Shown piece by piece: positions 11,802-24,164 of a stretch of DNA of 64,000 bases. Where the stretch lies: positions 186,001-250,000 of the forward strand of contig NZ_JACHEF010000002.1 of assembly GCF_014207355.1 (NCBI RefSeq). The letters are read 5' to 3'. Source of the DNA: Mesorhizobium sangaii. Its GTDB lineage: Bacteria > Pseudomonadota > Alphaproteobacteria > Rhizobiales > Rhizobiaceae. Position 1 is the stretch's first letter. Every line of letters begins with the position of its first letter. The notes below the pieces were generated by a model. That model was not told the origin of the DNA, searched no databases, and saw only the letters and a list, made by a program, of their open reading frames with translations. The translations under genes were made by a program, and so were the position numbers.

Positions 11802-14510
11802 TCAATCGGTGCCGTCATCGTCGGGCGCGCTCACCTGCGGGCGCCGGCCCATGATGATCTCGCGTTTGCCGACATGGTTGGGTGCACCGACCAGCCCTTC
11901 CTTTTCCATGCGCTCCACCAGCGATGCGGCGCGGTTGTAACCGACACCGAGGCGGCGCTGGATGTAAGACGTCGAGCACTTCTTGTCGCGCACCACCACC
12001 TTGACCGCCTCGTCATAGATGGAATCATTGTCTTCGGCTGCAACGGATCCCTTGTCGAAGACCGCGCCCTGATCGGCTTCGGCTTCTTCTTCATCCTCGT
12101 CGGCTGTCACCGTCTCCAGATATTCGGGGCGACCCTGCGCCTTCAGATGCGCCACGACATGCTCGACTTCCGCGTCGGAAACAAACGGGCCATGCACGCG
12201 CGAAATGCGCCCCCCACCCATCATGTGCAGCATATCGCCCTGGCCAAGCAGCTGTTCGGCGCCCTGTTCGCCCAGGATGGTGCGGCTGTCGATCTTGGAT
12301 GTCACCTGGAAGGAAATCCGGGTCGGGAAGTTGGCCTTGATCGTGCCGGTGATGACATCGACCGAAGGGCGCTGCGTTGCCATGATCAGGTGGATACCGG
12401 CAGCGCGCGCCATCTGCGCCAGACGCTGGATGGCGCCTTCGATCTCCTTGCCGGCAACCATCATCAGGTCGGCCATCTCGTCGACGATGACGACGATATA
12501 GGGCATCGGCGCAAGGTCGATTTCCTGCTGTTCGAAAAGCGGCTCCCCGGTGCCCTTTTCGAAGCCGGTCTGCACGGTCATCACGACCGTCTCGCCCTTG
12601 TCGCGGGCCGCAGCCGCGCGCTCATTGTAGCCGTCGATGTTGCGTACACCGAGCCGCGCCATCTTGCGATAGCGGTCCTCCATCTCGCGCACCGCCCATT
12701 TGAGCGCGGTGACCGCCTTTTTGGGGTCCGTGACGACGGGGGTCAAAAGATGCGGGATGCCGTCATAGACGGAAAGCTCCAGCATCTTGGGGTCGACCAT
12801 GATCAGACGGCACTCTTCCGGCTTCAGTCGGTAAAGCAACGACAGGATCATGGTGTTGATGGCGACCGACTTGCCGGAGCCGGTGGTGCCCGCCACGAGC
12901 AGGTGCGGCATCTTCGCCAACTCGGCGATGACAGGCTCGCCGCCGATCGTCTTGCCGAGACAGAGCGCCAGCTTGCAACTGGTCTTGCGGAAGCCCTCCG
13001 ATTCGATCAGCTCCCGGAAATAGACCGTTTCGCGCATTTCGTTCGGAAGCTCGATACCGATGACGTTGCGGCCAGGCACGACGGCGACGCGCGCCGAAAC
13101 CGCCGACATGGAGCGGGCGATGTCATCGGCAAGCCCGATGACACGAGAGGATTTGACGCCAGGCGCCGGCTCGAACTCATAGAGCGTGACGACCGGGCCC
13201 GGGCGAACATGAATGATCTCGCCGCGCACGCCGAAATCTTCGAGCACGCTTTCCAAAAGATCGGCGTTCTGCTCGAGCCGCTCCTGCGACATGTAGAACC
13301 CCTGCCCCTCCGGTGGCTGCTGCAACAACTCTTCGGAGGGGAGCTGATAGGAATCCCCCGCCGTCGAAGGCGCGATTTTTCCGGCCAGAGGCAAGCGTGG
13401 GGACGCGGCCGCGACCCGCATGGCGACGTCCCGACGCGGCACGATTGGCACGGCAACGGCATCCCTTGCCGCACCGGGGATTGCGTCGACCTCAGCCTGC
13501 AATGGCGCACTGCTCGCCGGCATGTTCGGCTGGGCGACAGCTTGGTTCGAGTTGGACGGCCGGATATCAGGTAAAGGCTTCGAGGGCTGGCCTGGAAGCC
13601 ATTCGATGACACGAAATAGCGAGGTGGCGTCGGCCACCATCGATGAGCTGATGCCAATTCGCCCAGCGGCCGCCGGCGCCGGCGTGGCCGGGTTGGCAGG
13701 TCGGGCCTGAGACGAAACATCGACCAGGTAGGGCGCCATCACCTCGAAGAAGGCGTGATCCGAAAGATGAGGCCAGCGCAGGGTCTCTGGGATGGCTGTC
13801 TTGGTCGGGGCGACGCCTGCCGAGACGGCGGCCATGCGCACGGATGCTCGTCTTGTTGCAGCCGGCGTCGGAGCTACCGGTGGAGCACGCCGTGCCTTGT
13901 CGTTGGCACGCCCCGGCGCGGCTGACGCTGCAGCCAGCGGCGACGTCCTTGGTGCGGCCGATTCGCTGCTGCCCTGCAACCGGGCCGTTTCCAGATTGCG
14001 GCTTTTCACCGAAACCGGCAATGCCAGCAGCGAGGGAGCAAGTGGTGCCTTGTCAACGATGGGCTGTGTGACTGCCTGCTGCGTTGGGAGCGCGTCTGGA
14101 GCGCCTTGCTCGACGACAGGGTCGCTCTGCTGGCGATGCTTCTTGGTCTCATAGTCAGGCGTGCGCGTAAAACGCACGTTGGGCGCGAGGAAGAAATATT
14201 CCTGCCAGGCAGGACTTTCGATGTCGCCGATTTTCGGGGACGCATGGCTCGTCCCCTGGTCAACCCTCGGCTCCATATAGGGCCGCCTGCTGCCGCCAAG
14301 ATCGACAACCCGGGCGGAATAGCCCGCCTGGTGTATTCCGGATTGCCGGCCGTCCTGTCCCTGCTGAGTTGGGCGATCATGGCCGCCTGTCGCGGCTGAA
14401 GGGGCTTTCCGACCGGCCCTGCCACTCACGCCCTCGAAACGCTCTACCCCGGGGTCATCGGGCGAAGTTGCCTTCAATGAATTGACCCTGGGAAAACGCT
14501 TGGATTCCAT
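11802..14510 (-). CDS. FtsK/SpoIIIE-type DNA translocase lacking membrane segments
   Basis: An ATP-driven double-stranded DNA pump of the FtsK family, 902 residues from the ATG at 14510 (an in-frame GTG at 14516 is possible). The first roughly 400 residues are Pro/Ala/Ser/Gln-rich, apparently disordered, and contain no transmembrane helices, unlike canonical FtsK. The motor follows: [20 protein letters not shown], Walker A GTTGSGKS with Lys about 547, Walker [16 protein letters not shown]-terminal winged-helix gamma domain ([21 protein letters not shown]) would read KOPS-type sequences. From general knowledge, Rhizobiales often carry two FtsK paralogues, one without a membrane domain; this looks like the soluble one. 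It lies 297 bases downstream of lptE. Confidence 0.92.
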   Translation of the reverse strand: MESKRFPRVNSLKATSPDDPGVERFEGVSGRAGRKAPSAATGGHDRPTQQGQDGRQSGIHQAGYSARVVDLGGSRRPYMEPRVDQGTSHASPKIGDIESPAWQEYFFLAPNVRFTRTPDYETKKHRQQSDPVVEQGAPDALPTQQAVTQPIVDKAPLAPSLLALPVSVKSRNLETARLQGSSESAAPRTSPLAAASAAPGRANDKARRAPPVAPTPAATRRASVRMAAVSAGVAPTKTAIPETLRWPHLSDHAFFEVMAPYLVDVSSQARPANPATPAPAAAGRIGISSSMVADATSLFRVIEWLPGQPSKPLPDIRPSNSNQAVAQPNMPASSAPLQAEVDAIPGAARDAVAVPIVPRRDVAMRVAAASPRLPLAGKIAPSTAGDSYQLPSEELLQQPPEGQGFYMSQERLEQNADLLESVLEDFGVRGEIIHVRPGPVVTLYEFEPAPGVKSSRVIGLADDIARSMSAVSARVAVVPGRNVIGIELPNEMRETVYFRELIESEGFRKTSCKLALCLGKTIGGEPVIAELAKMPHLLVAGTTGSGKSVAINTMILSLLYRLKPEECRLIMVDPKMLELSVYDGIPHLLTPVVTDPKKAVTALKWAVREMEDRYRKMARLGVRNIDGYNERAAAARDKGETVVMTVQTGFEKGTGEPLFEQQEIDLAPMPYIVVIVDEMADLMMVAGKEIEGAIQRLAQMARAAGIHLIMATQRPSVDVITGTIKANFPTRISFQVTSKIDSRTILGEQGAEQLLGQGDMLHMMGGGRISRVHGPFVSDAEVEHVVAHLKAQGRPEYLETVTADEDEEEAEADQGAVFDKGSVAAEDNDSIYDEAVKVVVRDKKCSTSYIQRRLGVGYNRAASLVERMEKEGLVGAPNHVGKREIIMGRRPQVSAPDDDGTD

Positions 14511-14807
14511 TCTCACGACTCGCTCTGAAACGTCTGCCGAGCAATAGGGAGCGAGTGGTTAACAGATGCTTCCCGGCGGCGCGATCGTCGACGATCTCGG
14601 GACAGCAATGTCATCGTACCGGTCGCAACGAGCGACCCGTTGTCAGGCAGCACTCACGCCGGGGCAACCTGCCTGGGGAGCCACAAGGCGTGAGGTACAG
14701 TATCTCTACGACAGTCTCGGGCGGTCTGACTTTGGGCGCGCGTGATCAATGTCACCATCGCCCGCAATAACCGCGCTTGAGGTGAGAGCGTTCGAAACGG
14801 TGAAGCG
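14511..14807. other. Intergenic gap between lptE and the FtsK-like gene
   Basis: About 300 bases with no convincing gene. A 71-codon frame at 14555-14770 on the plus strand has no recognisable motif or clear ribosome site. The gap presumably holds the promoter of the FtsK-like gene (minus strand) and the end of the leuS-lptE transcript. No strong terminator hairpin with a T-run was found by eye. Confidence 0.5.
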
Positions 14808-15378
14808 CTAGCCGGCCGTCTTGCCGTACTTGACTAGGTCCTGGGCGATGGACAGTTGCAACGCTTCGGCCAGTTCGCGTGCGGCACGGTTCTCGGCGTC
14901 GATCTGCGCCCGGTATGCGGCGAATTCCTGACGCGGCCTGTCGAAGGACGAGGTGATCGAGCGTCTGCCGGACGCGATCTTTGCACCGGTCTTGGCATCG
15001 GTCAGCGTGTAGTTGGCGGTCAGCGTCACGGAACCGGCGGTCGGCTCGTCTTCGTCGGTTCCGACCTGCACGAGTGCCGCGGATTCGACGGCTTCGCCCA
15101 CGCCGAGAAATAGCGAATAGGCCGGCGAGGCCGGTTCGCCGGCGCCTCGTCCAAACCCGAAGATCAAATTGTTGCGCACCTGCTGCCCGAAACGCGTGTT
15201 GACCGGCTTGATGCTGATCGACGCCAGTTCGGAATTGGCGCTGCCGGTCGAGCCCGTCGACAGCGGCTCGCTCGAATAGAGCGGCCGCACCGTGCAGGCC
15301 GAGGCCAGCGCAAGTGAGCCGAGCAGGCCGGCAAGCGCCACGCGGCGCAGCAAGCGGCCCAGCTCTGTCTTTTCCCGA

Positions 15379-15392
<14 letters not shown>
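14808..15392 (-). CDS. lptE: LPS-assembly lipoprotein LptE
   Basis: Outer-membrane lipoprotein that plugs LptD and helps insert lipopolysaccharide into the outer leaflet. The 194-residue product has a signal peptide with a lipobox (LALASAC, Cys at about residue 33), then CTVRPLYSS and a repeated beta/helix layout ending in a charged C-terminal helix ([21 protein letters not shown]). It begins inside the 3' end of leuS (14-base overlap), the usual alphaproteobacterial order. holA, which often follows lptE, is not seen here. Confidence 0.88.
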
Positions 15393-18003
<2,611 letters not shown>

Positions 18004-18156
18004 GGGACGTTTTTCACTTAAAAGCATGCGGACTGCGGGCGACAGCTCGGCAGTTCATTGGATATGGTCCGGGTGTTCACCATGGTTTGGCAAACCCGTC
18101 AACCATATGGGTCTCGCGTCGGTCAAAAACGTGGATCAAAACAGTGGGATTTGCAT

Positions 18157-18819
18157 ATGGGCGACGCCGTTCAGCAGTTTTTCGCGGTCAAGGCCAAGAT
18201 CGCCGCCGCCGAGCGCGAGGCCGGTCGCCAGGCTGGCGCGGTGACGGTGGTCGCGGTTTCCAAGACCTTTGACGCAGCCGACATAAGCCCGGTCATCGAG
18301 GCCGGCCAGCGCGTCTTTGGCGAAAACCGCGTGCAGGAGGCGCAAGGCAAATGGCCGGCGCTGAAGGAGGCTTTTGCCGACATCGAACTGCACCTGATCG
18401 GTCCGCTGCAGTCGAACAAGGCAAGGGAGGCGGTGGCGCTGTTCGATGTCATCGAGACGGTCGATCGCGACAAGATCGCCGTCGAACTCGCCAGGGAGAT
18501 CGCCAGGCAGGGCCGCGCGCCGAAGCTCTATGTCCAGGTCAACACCGGCTCCGAGCCGCAAAAGGCCGGCATCGAACCGCGCGACGCGGTCGCCTTCGTC
18601 ACCCGCTGCCGTGATGTCCACGGCCTCGCCATCGAAGGCCTGATGTGTATCCCGCCGGCCGACGAGAACCCCGGTCCCCACTTCGCCTTGCTGGAGAAGC
18701 TTGGGCAGGAGGCCGGCGTCGCCAAACTGTCGATGGGCATGTCCGGCGACTACGAGACGGCGGTCGCCTTCGGCGCCACCAGCGTCCGGGTCGGTTCGGC
18801 GATCTTCGGCAGCCGATAG
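18157..18819 (+). CDS. YggS-family pyridoxal-phosphate homeostasis protein
   Basis: A small PLP-binding barrel protein (YggS/PLPHP/PROSC family) thought to buffer pyridoxal phosphate and affect amino-acid homeostasis; no catalytic activity is firmly known for the family. The 220-residue product has the PLP lysine in VAVSKTF (Lys36) and the family blocks FGENRVQEAQGKW, HLIGPLQSNKA and LSMGMSGDYETAVAFGATSV. The start at 18157 matches family length; a longer frame begins at 18058 without support. It is divergent from leuS across 153 bases. Confidence 0.94.
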   Translation: MGDAVQQFFAVKAKIAAAEREAGRQAGAVTVVAVSKTFDAADISPVIEAGQRVFGENRVQEAQGKWPALKEAFADIELHLIGPLQSNKAREAVALFDVIETVDRDKIAVELAREIARQGRAPKLYVQVNTGSEPQKAGIEPRDAVAFVTRCRDVHGLAIEGLMCIPPADENPGPHFALLEKLGQEAGVAKLSMGMSGDYETAVAFGATSVRVGSAIFGSR

Positions 18820-18917
18820 CCGCGCCCTCTGCCCCTGGATCGGCAATTCAAGTGCTGCAGTCCTTGTCGCCTGACAGCGCCAATGATATGTCTAGCCAAG
18901 CTAGCTAGGAGCATTTT

Positions 18918-19172
18918 ATGAATTGGCACCTCCAGGATGCAAAGAACAATTTTTCCAAGGTGGTTCAGCGTGCGCGCAGCGAGGGGCCGCAGACGGTGAC
19001 ATTGCGCGGCGAGCGTGCCGCAGTGGTGCTCTCTGCCGAAGACTACGACCGCTTGGCTGGAAAGAGGAAAAGTCTGGCCGAATATCTTTTGACTGGCCAC
19101 GTCTGGGACGATGATTTCGTCGAGGAGGTCAACCGCCGCTCGGACACCATGATCCGGGATGTCGATCTCTGA
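18918..19172 (+). CDS. Phd/YefM-type antitoxin
   Basis: An 84-residue antitoxin. The N-terminal Phd/YefM fold is recognisable (WHLQDAKNNFSKVVQRARSE, then the PQTVTLRGERAAVVLSAEDY strand region); this part binds DNA and normally autorepresses the pair. The C-terminal tail (YLLTGHVWDDDFVEEVNRRS) would wrap the toxin. The stop overlaps the toxin start by one base (TGATG), the usual translational coupling. TAGGAGCA upstream of the ATG gives a good ribosome site. Confidence 0.92.
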   Translation: MNWHLQDAKNNFSKVVQRARSEGPQTVTLRGERAAVVLSAEDYDRLAGKRKSLAEYLLTGHVWDDDFVEEVNRRSDTMIRDVDL

Positions 19173-19573
19173 TGTATCTGCTCGACACGAACATTGTTTC
19201 CGACGTCCAGAGACGACTGCCCAAGCCGACTGAATGGCTGGCCTCGATTGATCCGGAATCTCTGAATCTCAGCGTCATCACCATTGGCGAAATCGAACGT
19301 GGGATCGTCAAGCAACGAAAGGTCGATGCCGAAAGGGCGACGCGTCTCGATCTTTGGCTGCGGGAACTTCGCCGCGACAATGCCGACCGCATCCTTGCGG
19401 TGACGGAAGACGTGGCATTGGTGTGGGGACGTATCTCAGCAGGGCGAACTCGCGGCAGCGCGGACACGCTCATCGCAGCAACCGCGCTCGTCCACGATCT
19501 CATTCTTGTGACGCGTAACGTCACGGGCTTCGATGACACAGGCGTGACGCTGTTTAACCCCTGGGACACCTAA
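19172..19573 (+). CDS. PIN-domain toxin (VapC/FitB type)
   Basis: A 133-residue PIN-domain ribonuclease, the toxin partner of the preceding antitoxin. Metal-binding acidic residues are visible in MYLLDTNIVSD (Asp5), IGEIERG and SADTLIAATA, followed by the strand ILVTRNVTGFDDTGVTLFNPW typical of FitB-like members. All expected acidic positions seem intact, so it is likely functional. The pair sits between the yggS-like gene and an aldo/keto reductase, with no mobility gene nearby. Confidence 0.93.
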   Translation: MYLLDTNIVSDVQRRLPKPTEWLASIDPESLNLSVITIGEIERGIVKQRKVDAERATRLDLWLRELRRDNADRILAVTEDVALVWGRISAGRTRGSADTLIAATALVHDLILVTRNVTGFDDTGVTLFNPWDT

Positions 19574-19701
19574 CCTACTCGCTTCCATCCTCCGGAAATC
19601 TATGGTTGGGCCAATTCGGCAGGCACGTTGTGCCAGCACTGGAAACGAAACGTACCGTTCCTATTTGATTGGTGCCATCACCATTCACCTGGAGCCTCAC
19701 C

Positions 19702-20751
19702 ATGCGTTATAACCAGCTTGGAAATACGGGGATGTTCGTCTCCGAACTTTGCCTCGGCACCATGACCTTCGGCGCCGCCGGCGAAAACGCCCAATGGGGC
19801 CTGATCGCCAGCCTCGACCAGAAGGGCGTCAACGAGATCGTCGCGCGGTCGCTCGCCGCCGGCGTCAATTTCTTCGATACGGCCGACGTCTACTCGTTCG
19901 GCGAGTCCGAGCGGCTGCTCGGCCAGTCGCTGAGGGATCTCGGCGTCGACAGGCAGAAGGTGGTCATCGCCACCAAGGTGCACGGCGCCATGGGCGACGG
20001 TCCCAACCAGCGTGGCTCGTCACGCGGCCACATCATGGATTCGGTCGATGCCAGCCTCGAGCGGCTGCAGCTCGACCATATCGACCTCTATCAGCTGCAC
20101 GGCACCGACATGGTGACGACTATCGACGAGACGCTGCGGGCGCTCGACGATCTGGTTGCCAGCAGCAAGGTCCGCTATGTCGGCGTTTCCAACTGGCAGG
20201 CCTGGCGCATCGCCAAGGCGCTCGGCATCGCCGACCGCAAGGGCTTTGCCCGTTTCGAGACCATCCAGTCCTATTATTCGATCGCCGGCCGCGATCTCGA
20301 GCGCGAAATCGTGCCGCTCATCAACGAGGAAAAGCTTGGCCTGATGGTATGGTCGCCGATGGCCGGAGGCCTGCTGTCCGGCAAATACGGGCCCGGCGCG
20401 CCCGGCAATGGCGAGGGCCGTCGTGCCTCCTTCAACTTCCCGCCGGTCAACGAGGAGCGCGCCTGGCCGGCCGTCGCCGTCATGCGCGAAATCGCAGGCA
20501 AGCACGATGTGAGCGTTGCCACGGTGGCGCTCGGCTATGTCCTGGCCAAGCCTTTCGTGATGAGCGTCATCATTGGCGCCAGCCGCATGGAGCAGCTCGA
20601 ACAGAACCTTGCCGCCACCCAGCTGAAGCTCGACACCGACGATCTCGTCCGCCTCGATGAGGTCAGCGCCTTGCCTGCCGAATATCCCGGCTGGATGGTG
20701 GAGCGTCAGGCAGCCGGTCGCCGCCCGGCGCCGTTCATGCCGAAAGCATAG
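19702..20751 (+). CDS. Aldo/keto reductase (first of two)
   Basis: An NADPH-dependent carbonyl reductase of 349 residues. The catalytic tetrad region is present: Asp and Tyr in FFDTADVYSFGESERLLG, Lys in VIATKVHG and His in LYQLHGTD. The C-terminal segment VIIGASRMEQLEQNLAA binds the cofactor phosphate. Start at 19702 follows GGAG by seven bases; an in-frame upstream start at 19669 has no such site. It is similar in plan to the other aldo/keto reductase at 23076. Substrate unknown. Confidence 0.93.
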   Translation: MRYNQLGNTGMFVSELCLGTMTFGAAGENAQWGLIASLDQKGVNEIVARSLAAGVNFFDTADVYSFGESERLLGQSLRDLGVDRQKVVIATKVHGAMGDGPNQRGSSRGHIMDSVDASLERLQLDHIDLYQLHGTDMVTTIDETLRALDDLVASSKVRYVGVSNWQAWRIAKALGIADRKGFARFETIQSYYSIAGRDLEREIVPLINEEKLGLMVWSPMAGGLLSGKYGPGAPGNGEGRRASFNFPPVNEERAWPAVAVMREIAGKHDVSVATVALGYVLAKPFVMSVIIGASRMEQLEQNLAATQLKLDTDDLVRLDEVSALPAEYPGWMVERQAAGRRPAPFMPKA

Positions 20752-20774
20752 CAGCCGCCAGCGCAGACACCTCG

Positions 20775-20790
20775 GGAGCCTGAGGGCTCC
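20775..20790. terminator. Hairpin between convergent aldo/keto reductase and LysR genes
   Basis: GGAGCC-TGAG-GGCTCC forms a perfect 6-bp stem in the 55-base gap between the two convergent genes. There is no T-run on either side, so intrinsic termination is only a suggestion. Confidence 0.4.
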
Positions 20791-20806
20791 TGAGAGCCGT
20801 CTCGCC

Positions 20807-21715
20807 TCAGGTCAGCCGTACGCTCTCGCTAAGAAAATCGAGCAAGGCCCGCACCCGCGCCGGCAGATGCCGGCCCTGGCCGACATAGACGGCGTGGGTG
20901 GCCTCCTCGTCGCCCGGATTGAAATCCTCGAGCAACCGCACCAACCGGCCGGCCGCGATATCGGCTGCCACGTGCCAGCGCGCCAGCCGGGCAATGCCCG
21001 CGCCGGCCAGCGCCATCAGCCGCATCGCCTCGCCGTCGCTGACCAGCGTGTTGCCGGTGATCGGAACCATGATGGGGTTGCCGGCCGCATCGAGGAACGG
21101 CCAGTCGTCGAGATGCCGCACGAAACCGAAGCCCATGCGGTTGTGCCTGTCGAGATCGGCTGGTGTTAGCGGCGTGCCATGCGTCTCGAGGTAGGAAGGT
21201 GCTGCAACCACCACCACCGGGCTTTGCCCGAGCTTGCGCGCCACCAGCCGCGATTCGCCGAGCGGCCCGGCGCGGATAGCGACATCGGCGCGTTCCGCCA
21301 TCAGGTCGATGACACTGTCGGTCAGCACCAGATCGACCGAAATCTCCGGGTAACGTTCGAGGAAGCGCGGCAGGAGCGGGATCAGCCTATGCACCCCGAA
21401 GGGAACGTAGGAGTTGACGCGCAGCCGCCCGCGCGGCGCCGCCCCCGCAGCTGCTTCCTGCTCGGCCGCCGCCATGTCGGCCAGGATGCGCAGGCCGCTG
21501 TCGTAGAACGCGGTGCCTTCCGGCGTCAGTTGCAGTTTTCGCGTCGAACGGCTGACCAGCCGCGCGCCGAGCCGGGCCTCCAGCCGCGCGATCAGCTTGC
21601 TGACAGCCGACGGCGTCATGCGCAACGCGCGCGCCGCAGAAGAGAAACTACCTTCCTCGACGACGCGCACGAACACTTCGATCTCGCCGGAGCGATTGAT
21701 ATCGGGTCTGGCCAT
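20807..21715 (-). CDS. LysR-family transcriptional regulator
   Basis: A 302-residue LysR-type regulator. The N-terminal winged helix-turn-helix is clear (FVRVVEEGSFSSAARALRMT, then PSAVSKLIARLEARLGARLV), followed by a two-lobed effector domain (GRLRVNSYVPFGVHRLIPLL, DVAIRAGPL). The start at 21715 (MARPDINRSGEIEVF) is preferred; an upstream frame to 21778 runs through the shared promoter. It is divergent from the MFS exporter gene and separated from it by a 119-base gap with a TGTGAA-N5-TTCACA dyad, so it most likely controls the exporter and aldo/keto reductase. Inducer unknown. Confidence 0.93.
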   Translation of the reverse strand: MARPDINRSGEIEVFVRVVEEGSFSSAARALRMTPSAVSKLIARLEARLGARLVSRSTRKLQLTPEGTAFYDSGLRILADMAAAEQEAAAGAAPRGRLRVNSYVPFGVHRLIPLLPRFLERYPEISVDLVLTDSVIDLMAERADVAIRAGPLGESRLVARKLGQSPVVVVAAPSYLETHGTPLTPADLDRHNRMGFGFVRHLDDWPFLDAAGNPIMVPITGNTLVSDGEAMRLMALAGAGIARLARWHVAADIAAGRLVRLLEDFNPGDEEATHAVYVGQGRHLPARVRALLDFLSESVRLT

Positions 21716-21716
21716 T

Positions 21717-21733
21717 TGTGAATCTATTTCACA
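21717..21733. promoter_or_regulatory. Candidate LysR operator dyad
   Basis: Perfect inverted repeat TGTGAA-TCTAT-TTCACA lying one base upstream of the LysR start codon, with an extra half-site TTCACA at 21759-21764 toward the divergent MFS gene. Position and symmetry fit a LysR recognition site plus activation half-site. Binding is inferred from layout only. Confidence 0.6.
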
Positions 21734-21834
21734 GAAAATGTGCCCGGCGCAAGTCTGGTTCACAATGCATGGCGACACGATCTTTCGGGTCGGGGCGCGG
21801 GACGGCGCTCTCCCTCATCGAAGTGGAAATCGCC

Positions 21835-23016
21835 ATGCCTCTTGCCCTCTACGCCCTCGCCGCCGGTGCCTTCGGCATTGGCGTCACCGAATTCGTCATC
21901 ATGGGTCTGCTGCTCGACGTCAGCAAGGACCTCGGCGTCTCGATCTCGGCCGCCGGCCAGCTCATTTCCGGCTATGCGCTCGGCGTCGTCATCGGCGCGC
22001 CGCTGCTGACCATCGCCACCGGCAACTGGCCGCGCAAGACCGTGCTTCTGGCGCTGATGGCGATCTTCACGCTTGGCAATCTCGCCTGTGCCCTGGCGCC
22101 CGACTATTGGACGCTGATGGGCGCCCGCGTCATCACCGCCTTTGCCCATGGTACCTTCTTCGGTGTCGGTTCGGTGGTCGCCACCGGGTTGGTCGCGCCC
22201 AACAAGAAGGCCTCGGCGATCGCGCTGATGTTTACCGGCCTGACCATCGCCAACATCCTCGGCGTGCCCTTCGGCACCTGGCTCGGCCAGGCCTTTGGCT
22301 GGCGGGCGACTTTCTGGGCGGTAAGCGTGGTTGGCCTGGCGGCCTTCGCCGTCATCCTGGCTCTGGTGCCACGCAGCGAGACGGCACCAGAAAAGAGCGA
22401 CCTGCGCGCCGACCTCGCCGTACTGCGCCGCACACCCGTGCTGCTCGGCCTCGCCACCACCGTGCTCGGCTATGCCGGCGTCTTCGCCGTCTTCACCTAC
22501 ATCGCCCCGCTGCTGACGCAGATCAGCGGCTTTGGCGAAGCCGCCGTGTCGCCGATCCTGCTCGTCTTCGGTGCCGGTCTCATCGCCGGCAACCTCGCCG
22601 GCGGCAAGGTCGCCGATCGCTGGCTGGTGCCGGCCGTGCTGGGCAGCCTCGTGGTGCTGGCCCTGGTGCTCGCAACCATGACCTTCGCCATCCACAGCCA
22701 GGTAATGGCCGTGATCTATGTCGGCCTGCTGGGTGCCGCCGCCTTCGCCACCGTGGCGCCGCTGCAGATGTGGGTGCTGGAAAAGGCGCAAGGTGCGGGC
22801 CAAAGCCTTGCCTCGTCATTCAACATTGCCGCTTTCAATCTCGGCAACGCCGCCGGCGCCTGGCTTGGCGGTGCGGTGATTGCCCAGGGCCTCGGCTTGG
22901 GTTCGCTCACCTGGATCGCCGCCCTGCTGCCGCTCGCCGCGCTCGCCGTGGCGGGACTGGCACTGCGTCTCGATCGCAGCCCTGCGATCGGCGAGCCTGT
23001 CTCGGTCCGCTCGTAA
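21835..23016 (+). CDS. MFS efflux transporter (AraJ/YdhP-like)
   Basis: A 393-residue major-facilitator protein with about twelve hydrophobic segments, beginning MPLALYALAAGAFGIGVTEF, the signature start of DHA1-type drug or sugar exporters such as AraJ. A central charged loop (PRSETAPEKSDLRADLAVLR) separates two six-helix halves. The start at 21835 is chosen because hydrophobic sequence begins there; the frame is open to 21718. It is followed 59 bases later by an aldo/keto reductase on the same strand and is divergent from the LysR gene, making a likely regulator-exporter-reductase unit. Substrate unknown. Confidence 0.9.
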   Translation: MPLALYALAAGAFGIGVTEFVIMGLLLDVSKDLGVSISAAGQLISGYALGVVIGAPLLTIATGNWPRKTVLLALMAIFTLGNLACALAPDYWTLMGARVITAFAHGTFFGVGSVVATGLVAPNKKASAIALMFTGLTIANILGVPFGTWLGQAFGWRATFWAVSVVGLAAFAVILALVPRSETAPEKSDLRADLAVLRRTPVLLGLATTVLGYAGVFAVFTYIAPLLTQISGFGEAAVSPILLVFGAGLIAGNLAGGKVADRWLVPAVLGSLVVLALVLATMTFAIHSQVMAVIYVGLLGAAAFATVAPLQMWVLEKAQGAGQSLASSFNIAAFNLGNAAGAWLGGAVIAQGLGLGSLTWIAALLPLAALAVAGLALRLDRSPAIGEPVSVRS

Positions 23017-23075
23017 CACCGGCAAAACCGGATCGCTTTTCGACATCCCCTTCCACACCACCAGGAGCCACGAAA

Positions 23076-24110
23076 ATGGATTATCGACGTCTCGGCGCAT
23101 CGGGCCTGAAAGTGCCCGCACTCTCATTCGGCGCGGGAACCTTTGGCGGCTCCGGCCCGCTGTTCGGCGCCTGGGGCAACAGCGACGCCAGCGAAGCGCG
23201 GCGGCTAATCGACATCTGCCTCGAAGCCGGCGTCAATCTGTTCGACACCGCCGACGTCTATTCGAACGGCGCGTCGGAACAGGTGCTTGGCGAAGCCATA
23301 AAGGGCCGCCGCGATGCGGTGCTGATCTCGACCAAGACCTCGCTGCCGATGGGCGACGGCCCGGCCGATTATGGCTCATCGCGTTCGCGGCTGATCAAAT
23401 CCGTGGACGATGCGCTGAGGCGGCTCGGCACCGATTACATCGACCTGCTGCAGCTGCATGCCTTCGATGCCGGCACGCCGATCGAGGAGGTGCTATCGAC
23501 GCTGGACGAGCTGGTGCGCTCCGGCAAGCTTCGCTATGTCGGCGTCTCCAACTTCTCCGGCTGGCAAGTGATGAAGTCGCTGGCGCAAGCCGACACGCAC
23601 GGCTATCCGCGCTATGTCGCGCACCAGGTCTACTATTCGCTGGTCGGCCGCGACTATGAGTGGGAGCTGATGCCGCTCGGCCTCGACCAGGGCGTCGGCG
23701 CGCTGGTGTGGAGCCCGCTCGGCTGGGGCCGCCTGACCGGCAAGATCCGCCGCGGTGCAAAACTGCCGGAAAAGAGCCGGCTGCACGACACCGCCAGCTT
23801 CGGCCCACCGGTCGAGGACGAGCATCTCTACCGGGTCATGGATGCCCTTGACGCGGTGGCCGAGGAAACCGGCAAGACGGTCCCGCAGATCGCCATCAAC
23901 TGGCTGCTGCATCGCCCGACCGTGTCCTCGGTCATCATCGGCGCCCGCAACGAAGAACAGCTGCGCCAAAATCTCGGCGCCGTTGGCTGGACGTTGACGC
24001 CGGAGCAGATCGGGAAACTCGACGCGGCAAGCGAGGTCACCGCGCCCTACCCGTATTTCCCCTATCGCCGCCAGGAAGGTTTCGCTCGCCTCAACCCACC
24101 GGCGGTCTGA
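23076..24110 (+). CDS. Aldo/keto reductase (second of two)
   Basis: A 344-residue NADPH-dependent aldo/keto reductase of the AKR12/13-like plan. The catalytic Asp and Tyr are in LFDTADVYSNGASEQVLG, Lys in LISTKTSLPMG and His in LLQLHAFDAG; the cofactor segment is SSVIIGARNEEQLRQNL. An AGGAG site lies about 9 bases before the ATG. It is the second gene after the LysR-controlled exporter, so it may detoxify or reduce the compound the pump handles (inference). Confidence 0.93.
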   Translation: MDYRRLGASGLKVPALSFGAGTFGGSGPLFGAWGNSDASEARRLIDICLEAGVNLFDTADVYSNGASEQVLGEAIKGRRDAVLISTKTSLPMGDGPADYGSSRSRLIKSVDDALRRLGTDYIDLLQLHAFDAGTPIEEVLSTLDELVRSGKLRYVGVSNFSGWQVMKSLAQADTHGYPRYVAHQVYYSLVGRDYEWELMPLGLDQGVGALVWSPLGWGRLTGKIRRGAKLPEKSRLHDTASFGPPVEDEHLYRVMDALDAVAEETGKTVPQIAINWLLHRPTVSSVIIGARNEEQLRQNLGAVGWTLTPEQIGKLDAASEVTAPYPYFPYRRQEGFARLNPPAV

Positions 24111-24164
24111 GCGGCACGATCATTCATTTGGGCGGGCACGTTCGGGATTAGCGGAGCCTCCCTA

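Noticed and set aside
14555..14770. A 71-codon plus-strand ORF in the lptE-FtsK gap
   Set aside because: No motif, no ribosome site, composition like non-coding DNA.
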